DNA of 64,000 bases, taken from Sphingopyxis sp. FD7. Its GTDB lineage: Bacteria > Pseudomonadota > Alphaproteobacteria > Sphingomonadales > Sphingomonadaceae. Both the position numbers and the translations under genes were made by a program. Where the stretch lies: the NCBI RefSeq assembly GCF_003609835.1, contig NZ_AP017898.1, positions 1,302,001 to 1,366,000 of the forward strand, in the 5' to 3' direction. Position 1 is the first letter of the stretch. Each line of letters starts with the position of its first letter. Shown here in pieces: positions 54,023 to 63,447 of the stretch. The notes beneath the pieces are model-generated. The model saw only the letters and a list, made by a program, of their open reading frames with translations, was not told where the DNA came from and did no database searches.

Positions 54023-55303
54023 TCAGGCCGTGGCCGCCGACTTGTCGTCGGCATGCTTTGCAAGGACCGCTTCCGTGATCGAGTTGGGCATCGGCAGAGG
54101 TCGCTCGATGCGTGACACGATCGGCAGAATGATCAGGAAGTGCGCGAAATAATAGATGGAGCCAATCTGGCTGAGGATGACCCAAGGCTGTTCCGCGGGC
54201 ATCTTGCCACAGATTGCGAGCAGCACGACGTCGGCCACCAGCACCCAGAAGAAGATGCGATAAAGCGGGCGATAGGTCGACGACTTCACCGGCGAGCTGT
54301 CGAGCCAGGGCAGGAAGAAGAGCAGCGCGATCGCCGCGAACATCGCGATAACGCCCCACAGTTTCGCGTCGATCCACAGGAAGTTGAAAGTGAAGGCGCG
54401 CAGGATCGCGTAGAAGGGCCAGAAATACCATTCGGGTACGATGTGCGCGGGAGTCGAAAGCGGGTTCGCCGGGATATAATTGTCGGCGTGGCCAAGCAGG
54501 TTCGGCGTGAAGAAGGTCAGCGCCGCAAAGACGAGCAGGAAAACGCCGACGCCGAAACCGTCCTTCGCCGTGTAATAGGGATGGAAGGGAACGGTGTCCT
54601 GTTCGTCCTTCACCTCGATCCCCGTGGGGTTGTTCGACCCCGGAATGTGCAGCGCCCAGATGTGCAGGATGATGACCCCCGCAATCACGAAGGGCAGCAG
54701 ATAGTGCAACGAGAAGAAGCGGTTGAGCGCCGCATTGTCGGGCGCAAAGCCGCCGAGCAGCCACTGGCGGATCGGCTCGCCGACGATCGGGATCGCCGAG
54801 AAGAAGCCGGTAATGACCTGCGCGCCCCAGAAGCTCATCTGGCCCCAGGGAAGCACATAGCCCATGAAGGCGGTCGCCATCATCAACAGGAAGATCACGA
54901 CGCCGAGCAACCACACCATTTCGCGCGGCGCCTTGTACGACCCGTAATAAAGGCCGCGGAAAATGTGCAGATAGACGACGATGAAGAACATGCTCGCGCC
55001 GTTCATATGCGCATAGCGGATGAACCAGCCGGCGTTGACGTCGCGCATGATATGCTCGACCGAATTGAAGGCGACCCCGGCATTGGCGGCATAGTGCATC
55101 GCGAGCACGATGCCGGTGACGATCTGGATCACCAGCGCGGCGCCGGCGAGAACGCCGAAGTTCCAGAAATAGTTGAGGTTGCGCGGCACCGGATAACCGG
55201 CGCCGATCGCATTATAGACGAGGCGCGGCAGCGGCAGCTTCTCGTCCAGCCACTTCATCAGCGGCTGCCGGGGTTCATATTGCTTGGCCCAGGGAAAGCT
55301 CAT
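54023..55303 (-). CDS. petB: cytochrome b of the bc1 complex
   Basis: Eight-helix membrane protein, 426 residues, carrying haems bL and bH. Helix B has [20 protein letters not shown] and helix [21 protein letters not shown], with the paired histidines. The Qo-site signature appears as [20 protein letters not shown], whose central segment departs from the usual PEWY pattern only slightly (VPEWYFWPF). The gene lies between petA and petC, separated by 13 and 31 bases. Confidence 0.96.
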   Translation of the reverse strand: MSFPWAKQYEPRQPLMKWLDEKLPLPRLVYNAIGAGYPVPRNLNYFWNFGVLAGAALVIQIVTGIVLAMHYAANAGVAFNSVEHIMRDVNAGWFIRYAHMNGASMFFIVVYLHIFRGLYYGSYKAPREMVWLLGVVIFLLMMATAFMGYVLPWGQMSFWGAQVITGFFSAIPIVGEPIRQWLLGGFAPDNAALNRFFSLHYLLPFVIAGVIILHIWALHIPGSNNPTGIEVKDEQDTVPFHPYYTAKDGFGVGVFLLVFAALTFFTPNLLGHADNYIPANPLSTPAHIVPEWYFWPFYAILRAFTFNFLWIDAKLWGVIAMFAAIALLFFLPWLDSSPVKSSTYRPLYRIFFWVLVADVVLLAICGKMPAEQPWVILSQIGSIYYFAHFLIILPIVSRIERPLPMPNSITEAVLAKHADDKSAATA

Positions 55304-55316
55304 CTTATCTCGCTCC

Positions 55317-55874
55317 TCAGCCGATCGTCACGACGGTGTCGCTGGTGAATTCATAGGGCGGCACGACCAGGTTGGTGGGCGCCGGACCTTTGCGGATGCG
55401 CGCCGCGGTGTCGTAGTGCGAACCGTGGCAGGGACAGAAATAACCGCCGAAGTCGCCGCGGTTCTCACCCTCGGCGGCGCCGAGCGGAACGCAGCCCAGA
55501 TGGGTGCAGACGCCCAGCGTGATCAGCCAGTTTTCCTTGCCGGGTTTGGTGCGCTCGGCGAGCGTCTGCGGCTCGCGCAGGTCGCTCATCGGCACGCTGT
55601 TCGCCTCGGCGATCTCGGCGGCGGTCAGATTGCGCACGAACACCGGCTGCTTGCGCCAGCTCGTCTTGATCGCCTGCCCTGTGCCGATCGCCGAAATGTC
55701 GATTTCGGTCGACGACAGTGCAAGCACGTCGGCCGACGGGTTCATCTGGTTGACGAGGGGCAGCACGACCGCAACCGCCCCGACACCCGCGAAACTCACC
55801 GCCGCTATATTGATGAAATCCCGGCGACGGACGCCATCCTCGATACCGGCGTTGCGTTCAGTTTCACTGGCCAT
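55317..55874 (-). CDS. petA: Rieske iron-sulfur protein of the bc1 complex
   Basis: A 185-residue protein with a twin-arginine-like leader [20 protein letters not shown] that stays as a membrane anchor. The 2Fe-2S ligands are in [12 protein letters not shown] and [15 protein letters not shown], both complete, and [13 protein letters not shown] follows as in the family. ATG 55874 was chosen; codons above it are non-conserved. It is the first gene of petABC-apt, with the promoter expected in the 224-base gap to the divergent trmL. Confidence 0.96.
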   Translation of the reverse strand: MASETERNAGIEDGVRRRDFINIAAVSFAGVGAVAVVLPLVNQMNPSADVLALSSTEIDISAIGTGQAIKTSWRKQPVFVRNLTAAEIAEANSVPMSDLREPQTLAERTKPGKENWLITLGVCTHLGCVPLGAAEGENRGDFGGYFCPCHGSHYDTAARIRKGPAPTNLVVPPYEFTSDTVVTIG

Positions 55875-56098
55875 TCGACTGCCCTTGCATGGGTGAACCA
55901 AAAAATCGTTCGCGAAGGAATGGCCCGCCCCGTTGCACGCGCACGAAAGCGCGCAACCCGGCGGCCCCTCCGGGAATTGCGGGCCTGATAGCCGCACAGT
56001 CCGGGCTTGCCAACAGGCAATTTCCGCTTCGCCCGCGGCGCTGCAAATGGCGGCGCAAGCCCCTCGATTCGCAGCGCCTTCAACATTATGGCGACAGC

Positions 56099-56557
56099 AT
56101 GGAGATTGCGCTGTTCCAGCCCGACATCGCCGGCAATGTCGGCACGATCCTGCGGACCGCCGCCTGTTTTGGCGTGCCCGTCCATGTCATCGAACCTTGC
56201 GGCTTTCCGTTCGGCGATGCTGCGCTCAAGCGCGCGGGCATGGATTATGCGCCGCGCGCCGATGTCCGGCGCCACGCCGATTGGGACGGTTTTCATAGCT
56301 GGTCGCACGGCAACGGCAGGCGGCTGGTACTTCTGACCACCGTCGGCGGCGTTCCGCTTCCCCACTTTACCTTTGCACCGCGTGATCTGCTGCTGTTCGG
56401 CTCCGAAAGTTCGGGCGTCCCGCCGCATGTTCACGCCGCCGCCGCCGCGCGGGTCGCGATTCCCATGCAGCCGGGCTTTCGATCCTTGAATGTTGCAGTC
56501 GCGGCTGGCATCGCGCTCGCCGAGGCGCTCAGGCAAACGAAAGGCTTTCCGGCATGA
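56099..56557 (+). CDS. trmL: tRNA (cytidine/uridine-34 2'-O) methyltransferase TrmL
   Basis: A 152-residue SPOUT methyltransferase, the minimal form that modifies the wobble base of tRNA-Leu. The opening ALFQPDIAGNVGTILRTAAC and the knotted C-terminal half (LLLFGSESSGVPPHVH, then PMQPGFRSLNVAVAAGIALA) match TrmL closely. ATG 56099 gives the family start. The stop overlaps the hemF ATG as ATGA. Confidence 0.93.
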   Translation: MEIALFQPDIAGNVGTILRTAACFGVPVHVIEPCGFPFGDAALKRAGMDYAPRADVRRHADWDGFHSWSHGNGRRLVLLTTVGGVPLPHFTFAPRDLLLFGSESSGVPPHVHAAAAARVAIPMQPGFRSLNVAVAAGIALAEALRQTKGFPA

Positions 56558-57414
56558 TCCCGCTCGACCCGCAGCAACAGACGGCGCGCGACTGGTTCGA
56601 ATCGCTTCGAGACCGCATCTGCGCCGAGTTCGAGGCGATCGAGGCCGAAGCGGGCAGCGACGCGCGTTTCGTTTATACGCCATGGGATCGCGAGGCCGAG
56701 GGACTGGAGCCCGGCGAAGGAGGCGGCGGCGTGCGCGGGGCGATGACGGGCAAGGTGTTCGAGAAGGTCGGCGTCAATGTCTCGACCGTCGGCGGCGAGT
56801 TCGCCCCCGACTTCGCGGCGTCGATCCATGGCGCAGGCGACGACCCCCGCTTCTTTGCGACCGGGATCAGCCTCGTCGCGCATATGGCGAACCCGCACGT
56901 CCCTGCGGTGCATATGAACACGCGCTTCCTCGCGACGACGAAGCGCTGGTTCGGTGGCGGCGCCGACCTCAATCCACCGATTCCGTACCAGGAGGACACC
57001 GACGCGTTCCACGCGCGGCTGCGCGCCGCCTGCGCACCCTTTGGTCCCGATGTCTATGAACGCTATGCCAGATGGGCCGAGGACTATTTCTATATCCCGC
57101 ACCGCGGCGTCCACCGTGGGGTCGGCGGCATCTTCTACGACCATCTCGAATGCAACGACGATGTCGAGTTCGACCGCAATTTCCAGCTGACGAAGGCGGT
57201 CGGCGAGGCGTTTCTCGACATTTTCCCGCGCATTGTGCGGCGTCGGATGAACCAGCCCTTCACTGACGCCGAGCGCGACGCACAGCTCGTGTGGCGCGGC
57301 CGCTATGCCGAGTTCAACCTCGTCTACGACCGCGGAACGCTGTTCGGGCTCAAGACCGGCGGCAATATCGATGCCATCCTGATGAGCCTGCCGCCGCTCG
57401 CCAAGTGGAGCTGA
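56554..57414 (+). CDS. hemF: oxygen-dependent coproporphyrinogen III oxidase
   Basis: Aerobic haem-synthesis enzyme of 286 residues. Motifs include GGGVRGAMTGKVFEKVGVN, HMNTRFLATTKRWFGGGADL, the stretch HRGVHRGVGGIFYDHLE and the C-terminal RYAEFNLVYDRGTLFGLKTG. It catalyses two decarboxylations to protoporphyrinogen IX and needs oxygen, which fits the aerobic chain encoded here. It is translationally coupled to trmL. Confidence 0.96.
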   Translation: MIPLDPQQQTARDWFESLRDRICAEFEAIEAEAGSDARFVYTPWDREAEGLEPGEGGGGVRGAMTGKVFEKVGVNVSTVGGEFAPDFAASIHGAGDDPRFFATGISLVAHMANPHVPAVHMNTRFLATTKRWFGGGADLNPPIPYQEDTDAFHARLRAACAPFGPDVYERYARWAEDYFYIPHRGVHRGVGGIFYDHLECNDDVEFDRNFQLTKAVGEAFLDIFPRIVRRRMNQPFTDAERDAQLVWRGRYAEFNLVYDRGTLFGLKTGGNIDAILMSLPPLAKWS

Positions 57415-57444
57415 AAAGGGCGCCCCGGCGACGGAGCACCCTTT
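57415..57444. terminator. possible bidirectional terminator after hemF
   Basis: AAAGGGCGC and GCACCCTTT pair with one mismatch directly after the hemF stop, in the 48-base convergent gap. Only a weak T-rich stretch (TTTCCTGTTT) follows. Confidence 0.4.
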
Positions 57445-57462
57445 CCTGTTTGTCGATGGCGA

Positions 57463-58344
57463 TCAGGCGAAGATGTCGCCCGATGCGCGCGGCGCGATGG
57501 CACGGTAGACGCCGACCGGCACCGAGAATGACAGCATCATGATCGGCAGATAGACGAGCGCTGCCATGACGATCATCGTCAGCATCGCGCCGACGACCGA
57601 ACCCCCGGCGATCGCTCCCAGAATACCACCGAAAATCATGCCGGCGACGAACGCATAGGCGACGACGCCGATGGTGAAGATCAGGTAGAAACCGACGATC
57701 ACCCACTGCGAGGGTCCGGTCAGCCGCCATGATTCGCCAAGTCCCGTCACCGGATTGCGCGTCAGCCGGTCGGCCATCACCGGCCCCGCAACCATGAAGC
57801 GGCCCTGGAGCCACAGCATGAAGACGATGATGGCGATATAGACGAGGATCATCACAAAGATCGCGCCGCCGCCGATCGCTCCCGCACCACCCGATTCCAG
57901 CGCCGCGGGCGAAAGCGCCCCCATGCCCCCGAGCGCCGCGCCGAAAATCAGCGTCAGGACAAGCATGACGATGAAAATGACGATATAGGCGGCAATCATG
58001 ATCACGATCATGCCAAAGGCCAGCGCCGGACCGGCCTGGAACGCCCATGCGAAATTGGGCGCGTCGCCGGGATGCATCCCGCCGCGCCAGATGAGCATCG
58101 AAACGCCGTAGAATATGACCGCGGCGATGAGAGCGAAAAGACCGATCCGGCCGAAGGCGCCCATGATGAGCGACGGATCGTTTGGCGCCATCGCCATCGC
58201 CGAAAAGGTCGATCCCAACAGCAGATAGCCGAGCAGGCCGACGAGGATCAGCGCCCCGCCGACCCACAGCAGCATCTGCGTCCAATTGGCCTTCAGAAAC
58301 GCGAACGTCTCTGAAAAGGCGGCGCCGATCGTCATTTTATTCAT
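57463..58344 (-). CDS. polytopic membrane protein of unknown function
   Basis: A 293-residue protein with about seven hydrophobic segments, many Gly and Met residues, and a short soluble N-terminus MNKMTIGAAFSETFAFLKAN. One amphipathic loop, MADRLTRNPVTGLGESWRLT, lies before a membrane helix. The same arrangement appears in the next gene (YNPFEAIRASWELTRNN), so the two are probably distant paralogues. They resemble the glycerophosphodiesterase membrane-domain/DUF975-like class, but no catalytic domain is present. Confidence 0.8.
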   Translation of the reverse strand: MNKMTIGAAFSETFAFLKANWTQMLLWVGGALILVGLLGYLLLGSTFSAMAMAPNDPSLIMGAFGRIGLFALIAAVIFYGVSMLIWRGGMHPGDAPNFAWAFQAGPALAFGMIVIMIAAYIVIFIVMLVLTLIFGAALGGMGALSPAALESGGAGAIGGGAIFVMILVYIAIIVFMLWLQGRFMVAGPVMADRLTRNPVTGLGESWRLTGPSQWVIVGFYLIFTIGVVAYAFVAGMIFGGILGAIAGGSVVGAMLTMIVMAALVYLPIMMLSFSVPVGVYRAIAPRASGDIFA

Positions 58345-58452
58345 GTCACTTCCCCCTGTTGTCGAACCATCTTTCCTTCAATTCGATGCGGGTGAGAGCC
58401 CTTTGGACGTCGCGCGATCCACGCCTTTTCTATCCGTTTCGATCGGCGCGCC

Positions 58453-59199
58453 TCACTGAAACACGTCGGACGCGCTGCGCAGCGCCAGCTGGCGATAGGC
58501 GGCGGCCGCGACGGCGATCGAGAAAAGGCTGCCGATCGCGCCGAACGCCGCTTCGACGAACCCGCCGACCATCCGGCCGAATCCGGGCTCGCTGCCGACG
58601 ATGACCGACAGCACGCCGCCGACGATGAGCGCGGCAATGAAGATGACCAGCCCGACGAGGAGCAGGAAGAAAAAGACCGCCCAGCCATTGTTCCGGGTCA
58701 GCTCCCAGCTCGCGCGGATCGCCTCGAACGGATTGTAGATCGCCCGATCGGCGATCGCCGGCGCGACGAGCGCGAGGCGGCCGACGAGATAGAGGCCCGG
58801 AAGGATCAGCAGGATGACGCCAATGCCGATCGCGATGCCGGTCAGAATCTGCACCGCCAGCATTGTCGGGAAAAGCATGAGGCCAAAGGTGAGCGCCTCG
58901 CCGACGCTGATCCCCGTGCGCGCCAGCCACAGCCGCAGAATCGCCGCCGTGCCGACCATCGTGCAGAGCGCGACGACGATCTGGCCGGGGATCATCTGGC
59001 GGAAGCTTTCCCGAAAAGCCGTCATCAGCTGGTCGAAATCGGCGCCCGCGGGCGGCTCGACGGGCACGGGTCCGAACCAGGCAAAAGCGAGCGCGGGCAG
59101 GAAGAAAAAGACGCCCGCGATCGCGACGATCAGCGCCGTATGCGATTTGAGCAACAGCAAGGTGTCGTCCCACGCCGCGCCCATGTCGAATTTTGTCAT
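58453..59199 (-). CDS. polytopic membrane protein, likely paralogue of the neighbour
   Basis: A 248-residue membrane protein with about six segments. It starts MTKFDMGAAWDDTLLLLKSH, and the amphipathic segment AIYNPFEAIRASWELTRNNG precedes a long Phe-rich helix. The layout matches membrane proteins annotated with a glycerophosphoryl diester phosphodiesterase membrane domain, though it has no phosphodiesterase part. ATG 59199 was chosen; the longer upstream frame runs through lipB in the wrong direction. It is first in a two-gene unit with 57463-58344. Confidence 0.82.
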   Translation of the reverse strand: MTKFDMGAAWDDTLLLLKSHTALIVAIAGVFFFLPALAFAWFGPVPVEPPAGADFDQLMTAFRESFRQMIPGQIVVALCTMVGTAAILRLWLARTGISVGEALTFGLMLFPTMLAVQILTGIAIGIGVILLILPGLYLVGRLALVAPAIADRAIYNPFEAIRASWELTRNNGWAVFFFLLLVGLVIFIAALIVGGVLSVIVGSEPGFGRMVGGFVEAAFGAIGSLFSIAVAAAAYRQLALRSASDVFQ

Positions 59200-59331
59200 T
59201 GATACCCCGTGATTTTTCGATTTCCCCGTTGCGGGGAAGGTGACGATGTTCGCCGCATCTGTCCAGCCCTGTCGCACTTTGTTCCGCCGGGCCTTGCGCG
59301 GCGGGCCGCGACGCGCCAGATAGCCCGCGCC

Positions 59332-59985
59332 ATGCCGTCGCTTTCCCAGCCCCAATGGACCGTCAGCCCCGGCCTCACCGACTATGCCGTGGCGCTCGCC
59401 GACATGGACGCGCGCGCCGCCGCGATCCATGCGGGCGAAAGCGGCGAACGCATCTGGCTGATCGAGCATCCGCCGCTTTATACTGCGGGGACGAGCGCCG
59501 ATCCCGCCGAACTGCTCGATCCACGCTTTCCCGTCTATGACGCGGGACGCGGCGGACGTTACACCTATCACGGCCCCGGCCAGCGCGTCGGCTATGTCCA
59601 GCTCGACCTGACGCGCCGTGGCCGCGATGTGCGCGCTTATGTCCATGCGCTCGAAGGCTGGGTGATCGATGCGCTCGCGCTGCTCGGCGTCGCGGCGCGG
59701 CGGGCCGAAGGACGCATCGGCATCTGGACCGACGACGCACGGGGGCGCGAGGCCAAGATCGGCGCGATTGGCGTGCGCGTCAAACGCTGGGTGACGATGC
59801 ACGGCTTTTCGCTGAACGTTGCGCCCGACCTGGCCCATTTCACCGGCATCGTGCCGTGCGGCATCGCCGAATATCCCGTGACCAGTCTCGCCGCGCTGGG
59901 CAAGGCGGCCGATTTTGCCGAGGTCGATGCCGCGCTGGCTGCGACGCTTCCCGCCTTTCTCGACAAGCTGCGGCCGAGCGATTAG
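59332..59985 (+). CDS. lipB: lipoyl(octanoyl) transferase
   Basis: A 217-residue enzyme that moves octanoate from acyl carrier protein to lipoyl domains, as needed for the E2 in this window. Motifs are [60 protein letters not shown] (catalytic lysine region) and [15 protein letters not shown] with the catalytic cysteine. ATG 59332 was chosen; upstream in-frame codons are not family-like. Confidence 0.95.
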   Translation: MPSLSQPQWTVSPGLTDYAVALADMDARAAAIHAGESGERIWLIEHPPLYTAGTSADPAELLDPRFPVYDAGRGGRYTYHGPGQRVGYVQLDLTRRGRDVRAYVHALEGWVIDALALLGVAARRAEGRIGIWTDDARGREAKIGAIGVRVKRWVTMHGFSLNVAPDLAHFTGIVPCGIAEYPVTSLAALGKAADFAEVDAALAATLPAFLDKLRPSD

Positions 59986-59994
59986 GACCGGCGC

Positions 59995-60333
59995 ATGACC
60001 CGCATTCTGCTTCCCTCGCTCCTTCTCCTCGGCCTTGCCGCTTGCGGCGGCAGCGACACCGGCGGCACGTCGACGACGAAGCTCGACGCGGTCGAAGTCC
60101 AGCCCGGATCGGTCAGCGATTCGATGATCATCCTCGACGATGCGGTCGGCGACGGCACCGCCGTCGACAACAGCGTCCCCGACGATGGAACGGCGAAGAA
60201 GGCCGCCGAGTCCGACGAAAGCGAGGACGAGGCCGCGCCGCCCGCCGAGGCCGACGAGAACCCCGATGCGGTCGACATGCCCGCCGCCAAAAAGGCTGTC
60301 ACCCCTGACGTTCCCGCGAAAAAGGGCGAGTAG
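59995..60333 (+). CDS. small acidic lipoprotein
   Basis: A 112-residue protein with a good lipobox (LLLGLAACGGSD), so lipidation at Cys17 is expected. The mature part is mostly disordered, acidic and Ala-rich (DESEDEAAPPAEADENPDAV). A short ordered segment SVSDSMIILDDAVGDGTAVD recurs in small sphingomonad lipoproteins. It begins nine bases after the lipB stop. Its role is unknown. Confidence 0.8.
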   Translation: MTRILLPSLLLLGLAACGGSDTGGTSTTKLDAVEVQPGSVSDSMIILDDAVGDGTAVDNSVPDDGTAKKAAESDESEDEAAPPAEADENPDAVDMPAAKKAVTPDVPAKKGE

Positions 60334-60336
60334 GCG

Positions 60337-60969
60337 CTATCGCAGCCCCAGGCTCTTGTGCGTCTGGAGCGACAGGCGCCAGCGCGGATCGGCCATCACC
60401 AGGTCGATGCACGCCTGCACATTGGCGGCCGCGTTCGGATCGTCAAGCGGTTGCACGAGCCGATGCTTGAAATCGAGGGCGGCGAGCTTCGCGACGTCGC
60501 TGCCAGGCTGCGGCCAGACGAGTTTGAGTTCGTCGCCGCTCGATTGCACCAGTTCGCTTCCCGCTTTCGGGCTGACGCAGATCCAGTCGATGCTGCGCGG
60601 AATCGGCAATGTGCCGTTGCTTTCGATCGCGATCGCAAAGCCGCGCGCATGGAGCGCGTCGATCAGCGCCTCGTCGACCTGCAACATCGGCTCGCCGCCG
60701 GTGAGCACGACATAACGGTCTTCGCGGCCCTCGCCCCAGCTTTCGGCGATGATATCGGCGAGCGCCGCCGCGCTCCTGTATTTGCCGCCCAGCGTCCCGT
60801 CGGTGCCGACGAAATCAGTGTCGCAGAAACGGCAGATGGCTTGCGCGCGATCCTGTTCGCGCCCGGTCCACAAATTGCATCCGGCAAAGCGGCAGAATAC
60901 CGCGCGGCGGCCCGCCTGCGCCCCCTCCCCTTGCAGGGTCAGGAAAATCTCTTTGACCGAATAGACCAT
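60337..60969 (-). CDS. queE: 7-carboxy-7-deazaguanine synthase
   Basis: Radical-SAM enzyme of queuosine synthesis, 210 residues. The cluster-binding cysteines are not in the usual CX3CX2C spacing: they are Cys31, Cys46 and Cys49 (CX14CX2C), a form known from a QueE subclass with a shortened core. Supporting motifs are FLTLQGEGAQAGRRAVFCRF, VLTGGEPMLQVDEALIDAL and IAIESNGTLPIP. ATG 60969 places the queC stop five bases upstream, so the two are coupled. Confidence 0.94.
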   Translation of the reverse strand: MVYSVKEIFLTLQGEGAQAGRRAVFCRFAGCNLWTGREQDRAQAICRFCDTDFVGTDGTLGGKYRSAAALADIIAESWGEGREDRYVVLTGGEPMLQVDEALIDALHARGFAIAIESNGTLPIPRSIDWICVSPKAGSELVQSSGDELKLVWPQPGSDVAKLAALDFKHRLVQPLDDPNAAANVQACIDLVMADPRWRLSLQTHKSLGLR

Positions 60970-60973
60970 GGGT

Positions 60974-61657
60974 TCAGGCGTAGCACGTCGGATCGGCGAG
61001 TCCGGCGTCGGCAAAACCCTTGCGGCGCAGGCGGCAGCTGTCGCACGACCCGCAGTGCAGACCCTCGGGCGTCGGGTCGTAACAGGACCAGCTCATCGCC
61101 GCATCCATGCCGAGCCGCGCCGCTTCGGCGGCGATGTCGGCCTTGGTCATATGCTGAAGCGGGGCGTGAATCCGAAAAGATACTCCCCGATCGCCGTCGC
61201 GCGTCGCGAGCGCGGCAAGCTTCTCGAACCCCTGAATGAATGCGGGGCGGCAGTCGGGATAACCCGAATAGTCGAGCGCGTTGACCCCGATCACGATGTC
61301 AGCGGCCTGCCGCGCCTCGGCCAGCCCCAGCGTCAGCGACAGGAAAATCAGGTTGCGCGCGGGGACATAGGTTACGGGAATGTCGGTCCCGACCCCCTCC
61401 TTCGGCACATCGATGTCATCGGTCAGCGCCGACCCGCCGAACCGGCGAAGGTCGAGCGGCAGGACGATGTGCTCGGCGGCGCCGACATGATCGGCAATGC
61501 GCGCCGCCGATTCCAGCTCGACCCGGTGCCGCTGGTTATAGTCGATCGTCAGCGCGACGATCCGCGCCCCCGCCTCGCGCGCGAGGCCGGCACAGACCAT
61601 CGAGTCGAGCCCGCCCGACAGGAGGACGATCGCCGATTTTCCGGACATATTCTGCAT
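60974..61657 (-). CDS. queC: 7-cyano-7-deazaguanine synthase
   Basis: ATP-dependent ligase-type enzyme of queuosine synthesis, 227 residues from ATG 61657. The PP-loop is SAIVLLSGGLDSMVCAGLAR, and the zinc site is SWSCYDPTPEGLHCGSCDSC. A further ATG at 61648 is possible. A frame extends up to 61777, but those 40 residues are not conserved and contain a GGCGCC palindrome. QueD and QueF are not in the window. No preQ1 riboswitch sequence was seen. Confidence 0.94.
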   Translation of the reverse strand: MQNMSGKSAIVLLSGGLDSMVCAGLAREAGARIVALTIDYNQRHRVELESAARIADHVGAAEHIVLPLDLRRFGGSALTDDIDVPKEGVGTDIPVTYVPARNLIFLSLTLGLAEARQAADIVIGVNALDYSGYPDCRPAFIQGFEKLAALATRDGDRGVSFRIHAPLQHMTKADIAAEAARLGMDAAMSWSCYDPTPEGLHCGSCDSCRLRRKGFADAGLADPTCYA

Positions 61658-61975
61658 CGGCGCCAGATAGGCGCCGCCCGCGAGGCGCGCAAGGGCCGCC
61701 GCGCACCAAAGAAACGGGCCGCGAAGCGATCGCCGCACGGCCCAGGTCGGCGCAAACGCCGTTAGGGAGAAGGGCACACATCGGTATGCCGTGCGTCCCC
61801 TTTAACCCCTGATGGTTAACATCTGATTAGGGCCGATCGACATTCAGAAGTCGGCGAGTCGAAAATGGTGGTGTTCCGTGATCCGGAGCGCAGCGTGCTT
61901 CTTGCACGGGAGCAGCGGAAGCGCACAAGGCCGCCATTTGCAGACCTACAGAGCTGAATGGCGATTGGTCCCAGG
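61658..61975. other. gap between queC and the DUF3617-like gene
   Basis: No convincing gene is seen. Notable are the perfect dyad GGCGCC-TATCT-GGCGCC (61659-61676) just upstream of the queC start and the dyad TTAACCCCTGATGGTTAA near 61802-61819. The latter resembles a CtrA box only in its half-sites, because the spacing is ten bases and not seven. Confidence 0.4.
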
Positions 61976-62392
61976 TCAGCAGCCGCCGGTGCGGCGCGCC
62001 TCGATCGCCTGCGAAAAGGGCTTGCCTTCGGCAATCCCCTGCGTGTCGATCTGGACGAGCCGGTTGGTTTCGCTGCGGATCGTCGTGCGGCCGTGGCCCG
62101 CGCCGGGACAGGTATAATGAACCGTCACCGCGTCGGGCGTGTCCTCGATGACATAGCGCGAGCAGGTGCCGCGCGGATGGTAGATCTGGATCATCCGGCG
62201 CGCATCGCCGAGGCACATCGTCTGCACCACGCCGTTCGAGCCGCGCTCGCGCAGCTGCCAGCTCCCTTTTTCGAGGCGGTCGAGCATCGCCAGCGACGGC
62301 GCCTGCGCCGGAACGGCGCCCGCGCCCGCAAGACCGAGCGCCATCAACGCGATTCGTGCCAGGGGAGAGAAGATCGCCATTCGTTGGTCCAT
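61976..62392 (-). CDS. DUF3617-like exported protein
   Basis: A protein of up to 138 residues with a signal peptide (FSPLARIALMALGLAGAGAV). ATG 62380 is an alternative start. The mature part follows the DUF3617 pattern: a helix LDRLEKGSWQLRERG, then QTMCLGDARRMIQIYHPRGT with paired cysteines and CSRYVIEDTPDAVTVHYTCP. The ending RRTGGC has a final cysteine. Function is unknown; family members are periplasmic. Confidence 0.75.
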   Translation of the reverse strand: MDQRMAIFSPLARIALMALGLAGAGAVPAQAPSLAMLDRLEKGSWQLRERGSNGVVQTMCLGDARRMIQIYHPRGTCSRYVIEDTPDAVTVHYTCPGAGHGRTTIRSETNRLVQIDTQGIAEGKPFSQAIEARRTGGC

Positions 62393-62513
62393 GGGCTGCG
62401 TGAGCGACGGATTGCGACCCTGCTCGATCCCAAGCTAGCAACGCGCTCGCGCCATTTCAACCGCTTGCCGCCGAAACACCCCCGTTCACCGCGCGGCGTG
62501 GCGTCGGTTATCC

Positions 62514-63437
62514 TCAATCGGCGCGATCGTGCCCGGCGATCTCGGCGAGCGGAATGGGAAAGAAGCGCGAACAAAAGGCGCAATCGACGACGATCTCGCC
62601 CTTGTCGTCGGCCATCTCCGCGCGCTCGGCCAGCGGGAATTGCGCCAGCACGCCCGCGAAATAATCGGTGCTGCACCGACAGCCGCGCGCCACCGCAGCG
62701 CCGGGTTCGACGCGCACCTCATCCTCGTGAAACAGCCGCCATGCCAGCGTTTCGAGCGAGGTTGCGGGATCGGTGAGTTCCTCGGCATTGAGCGTCGCGG
62801 CGATCGTCCTGGCGTGGTCCCATTCGGGATGGTCGTGCCGGACGTGCAGCCGGTCGCGCCCCACCTCGCCTTCGGGCAGATGCTGGAGCAGCAGCCCGCC
62901 CGCGACGCAGCCGGCCTCGGCATCGTGGCGCGCGGCAAGGCTGATCAGGCTGGGGATCTGTTCGGATTGCTCGAAATAATGTTCGGCGGCATCGCCAATC
63001 GACGATCCTTCGAGCGGAACGATGCCCTGATAGCGCTCGCCCGTCGCCGCCTGGTCAAAAGTGATGGCAAGGAAGCCTTCGCCGAACAGCGCGAACAGCG
63101 TGGGGTCGGACCCGATTTCGGCCAGCCGGTCGGCATCGAACTTCAGATAGCCGCGCAGCTCGCCCGCCTTGTAATCGCACACGAGCAGCTCGACGGGCCC
63201 GCCGCCGGTCTGCGCCTGCAAGGTCAGCTGGCTCCCCTCGGTCTTGAGCGTCGAGCCGAGCAGCACGGTCAGCACCAGCGCCTCGGCGAGCAGCTTTTCG
63301 GCGACCGGCGGATAGCTGTGCGCCGACATGATGGTGTTCAGCACCGGCCCCAGCCGCACGAGGCGTCCGCGCACATGACGCGCCGCGATGGTGAAGAGCA
63401 GCGGCTGGTCGAACCAGGTTTCGATCGTTTCACTCAC
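62514..63437 (-). CDS. hslO: Hsp33 redox-regulated chaperone
   Basis: A 307-residue holdase that is activated by oxidation. The C-terminal zinc centre is complete: RGCRCSTDYFAGVLAQF and VVDCAFCSRFFPI supply four cysteines in CXC and CXXC pairs. The N-terminal domain has the family features SQLTLQAQTGGGPVELLVCD, LRGYLKFDADRLAEIG and YQGIVPLEGSSIGDAAEHYF. Its start lies ten bases after the argF stop. Confidence 0.95.
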   Translation of the reverse strand: MSETIETWFDQPLLFTIAARHVRGRLVRLGPVLNTIMSAHSYPPVAEKLLAEALVLTVLLGSTLKTEGSQLTLQAQTGGGPVELLVCDYKAGELRGYLKFDADRLAEIGSDPTLFALFGEGFLAITFDQAATGERYQGIVPLEGSSIGDAAEHYFEQSEQIPSLISLAARHDAEAGCVAGGLLLQHLPEGEVGRDRLHVRHDHPEWDHARTIAATLNAEELTDPATSLETLAWRLFHEDEVRVEPGAAVARGCRCSTDYFAGVLAQFPLAERAEMADDKGEIVVDCAFCSRFFPIPLAEIAGHDRAD

Positions 63438-63447
63438 GCTTTTCGCC

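Noticed and set aside
61658..61777. N-terminal extension of QueC
   Set aside because: The extra 40 residues are not family-like and include a palindrome; ATG 61657 or 61648 gives the normal QueC start.
60974..61800. preQ1 riboswitch upstream of queC
   Set aside because: No sequence resembling the preQ1-I or preQ1-II cores was seen; only a GGCGCC palindrome is present.
61802..61819. Dyad TTAA … TTAA upstream of queC as a CtrA box
   Set aside because: The half-sites are ten bases apart rather than seven, which does not fit the known CtrA spacing.
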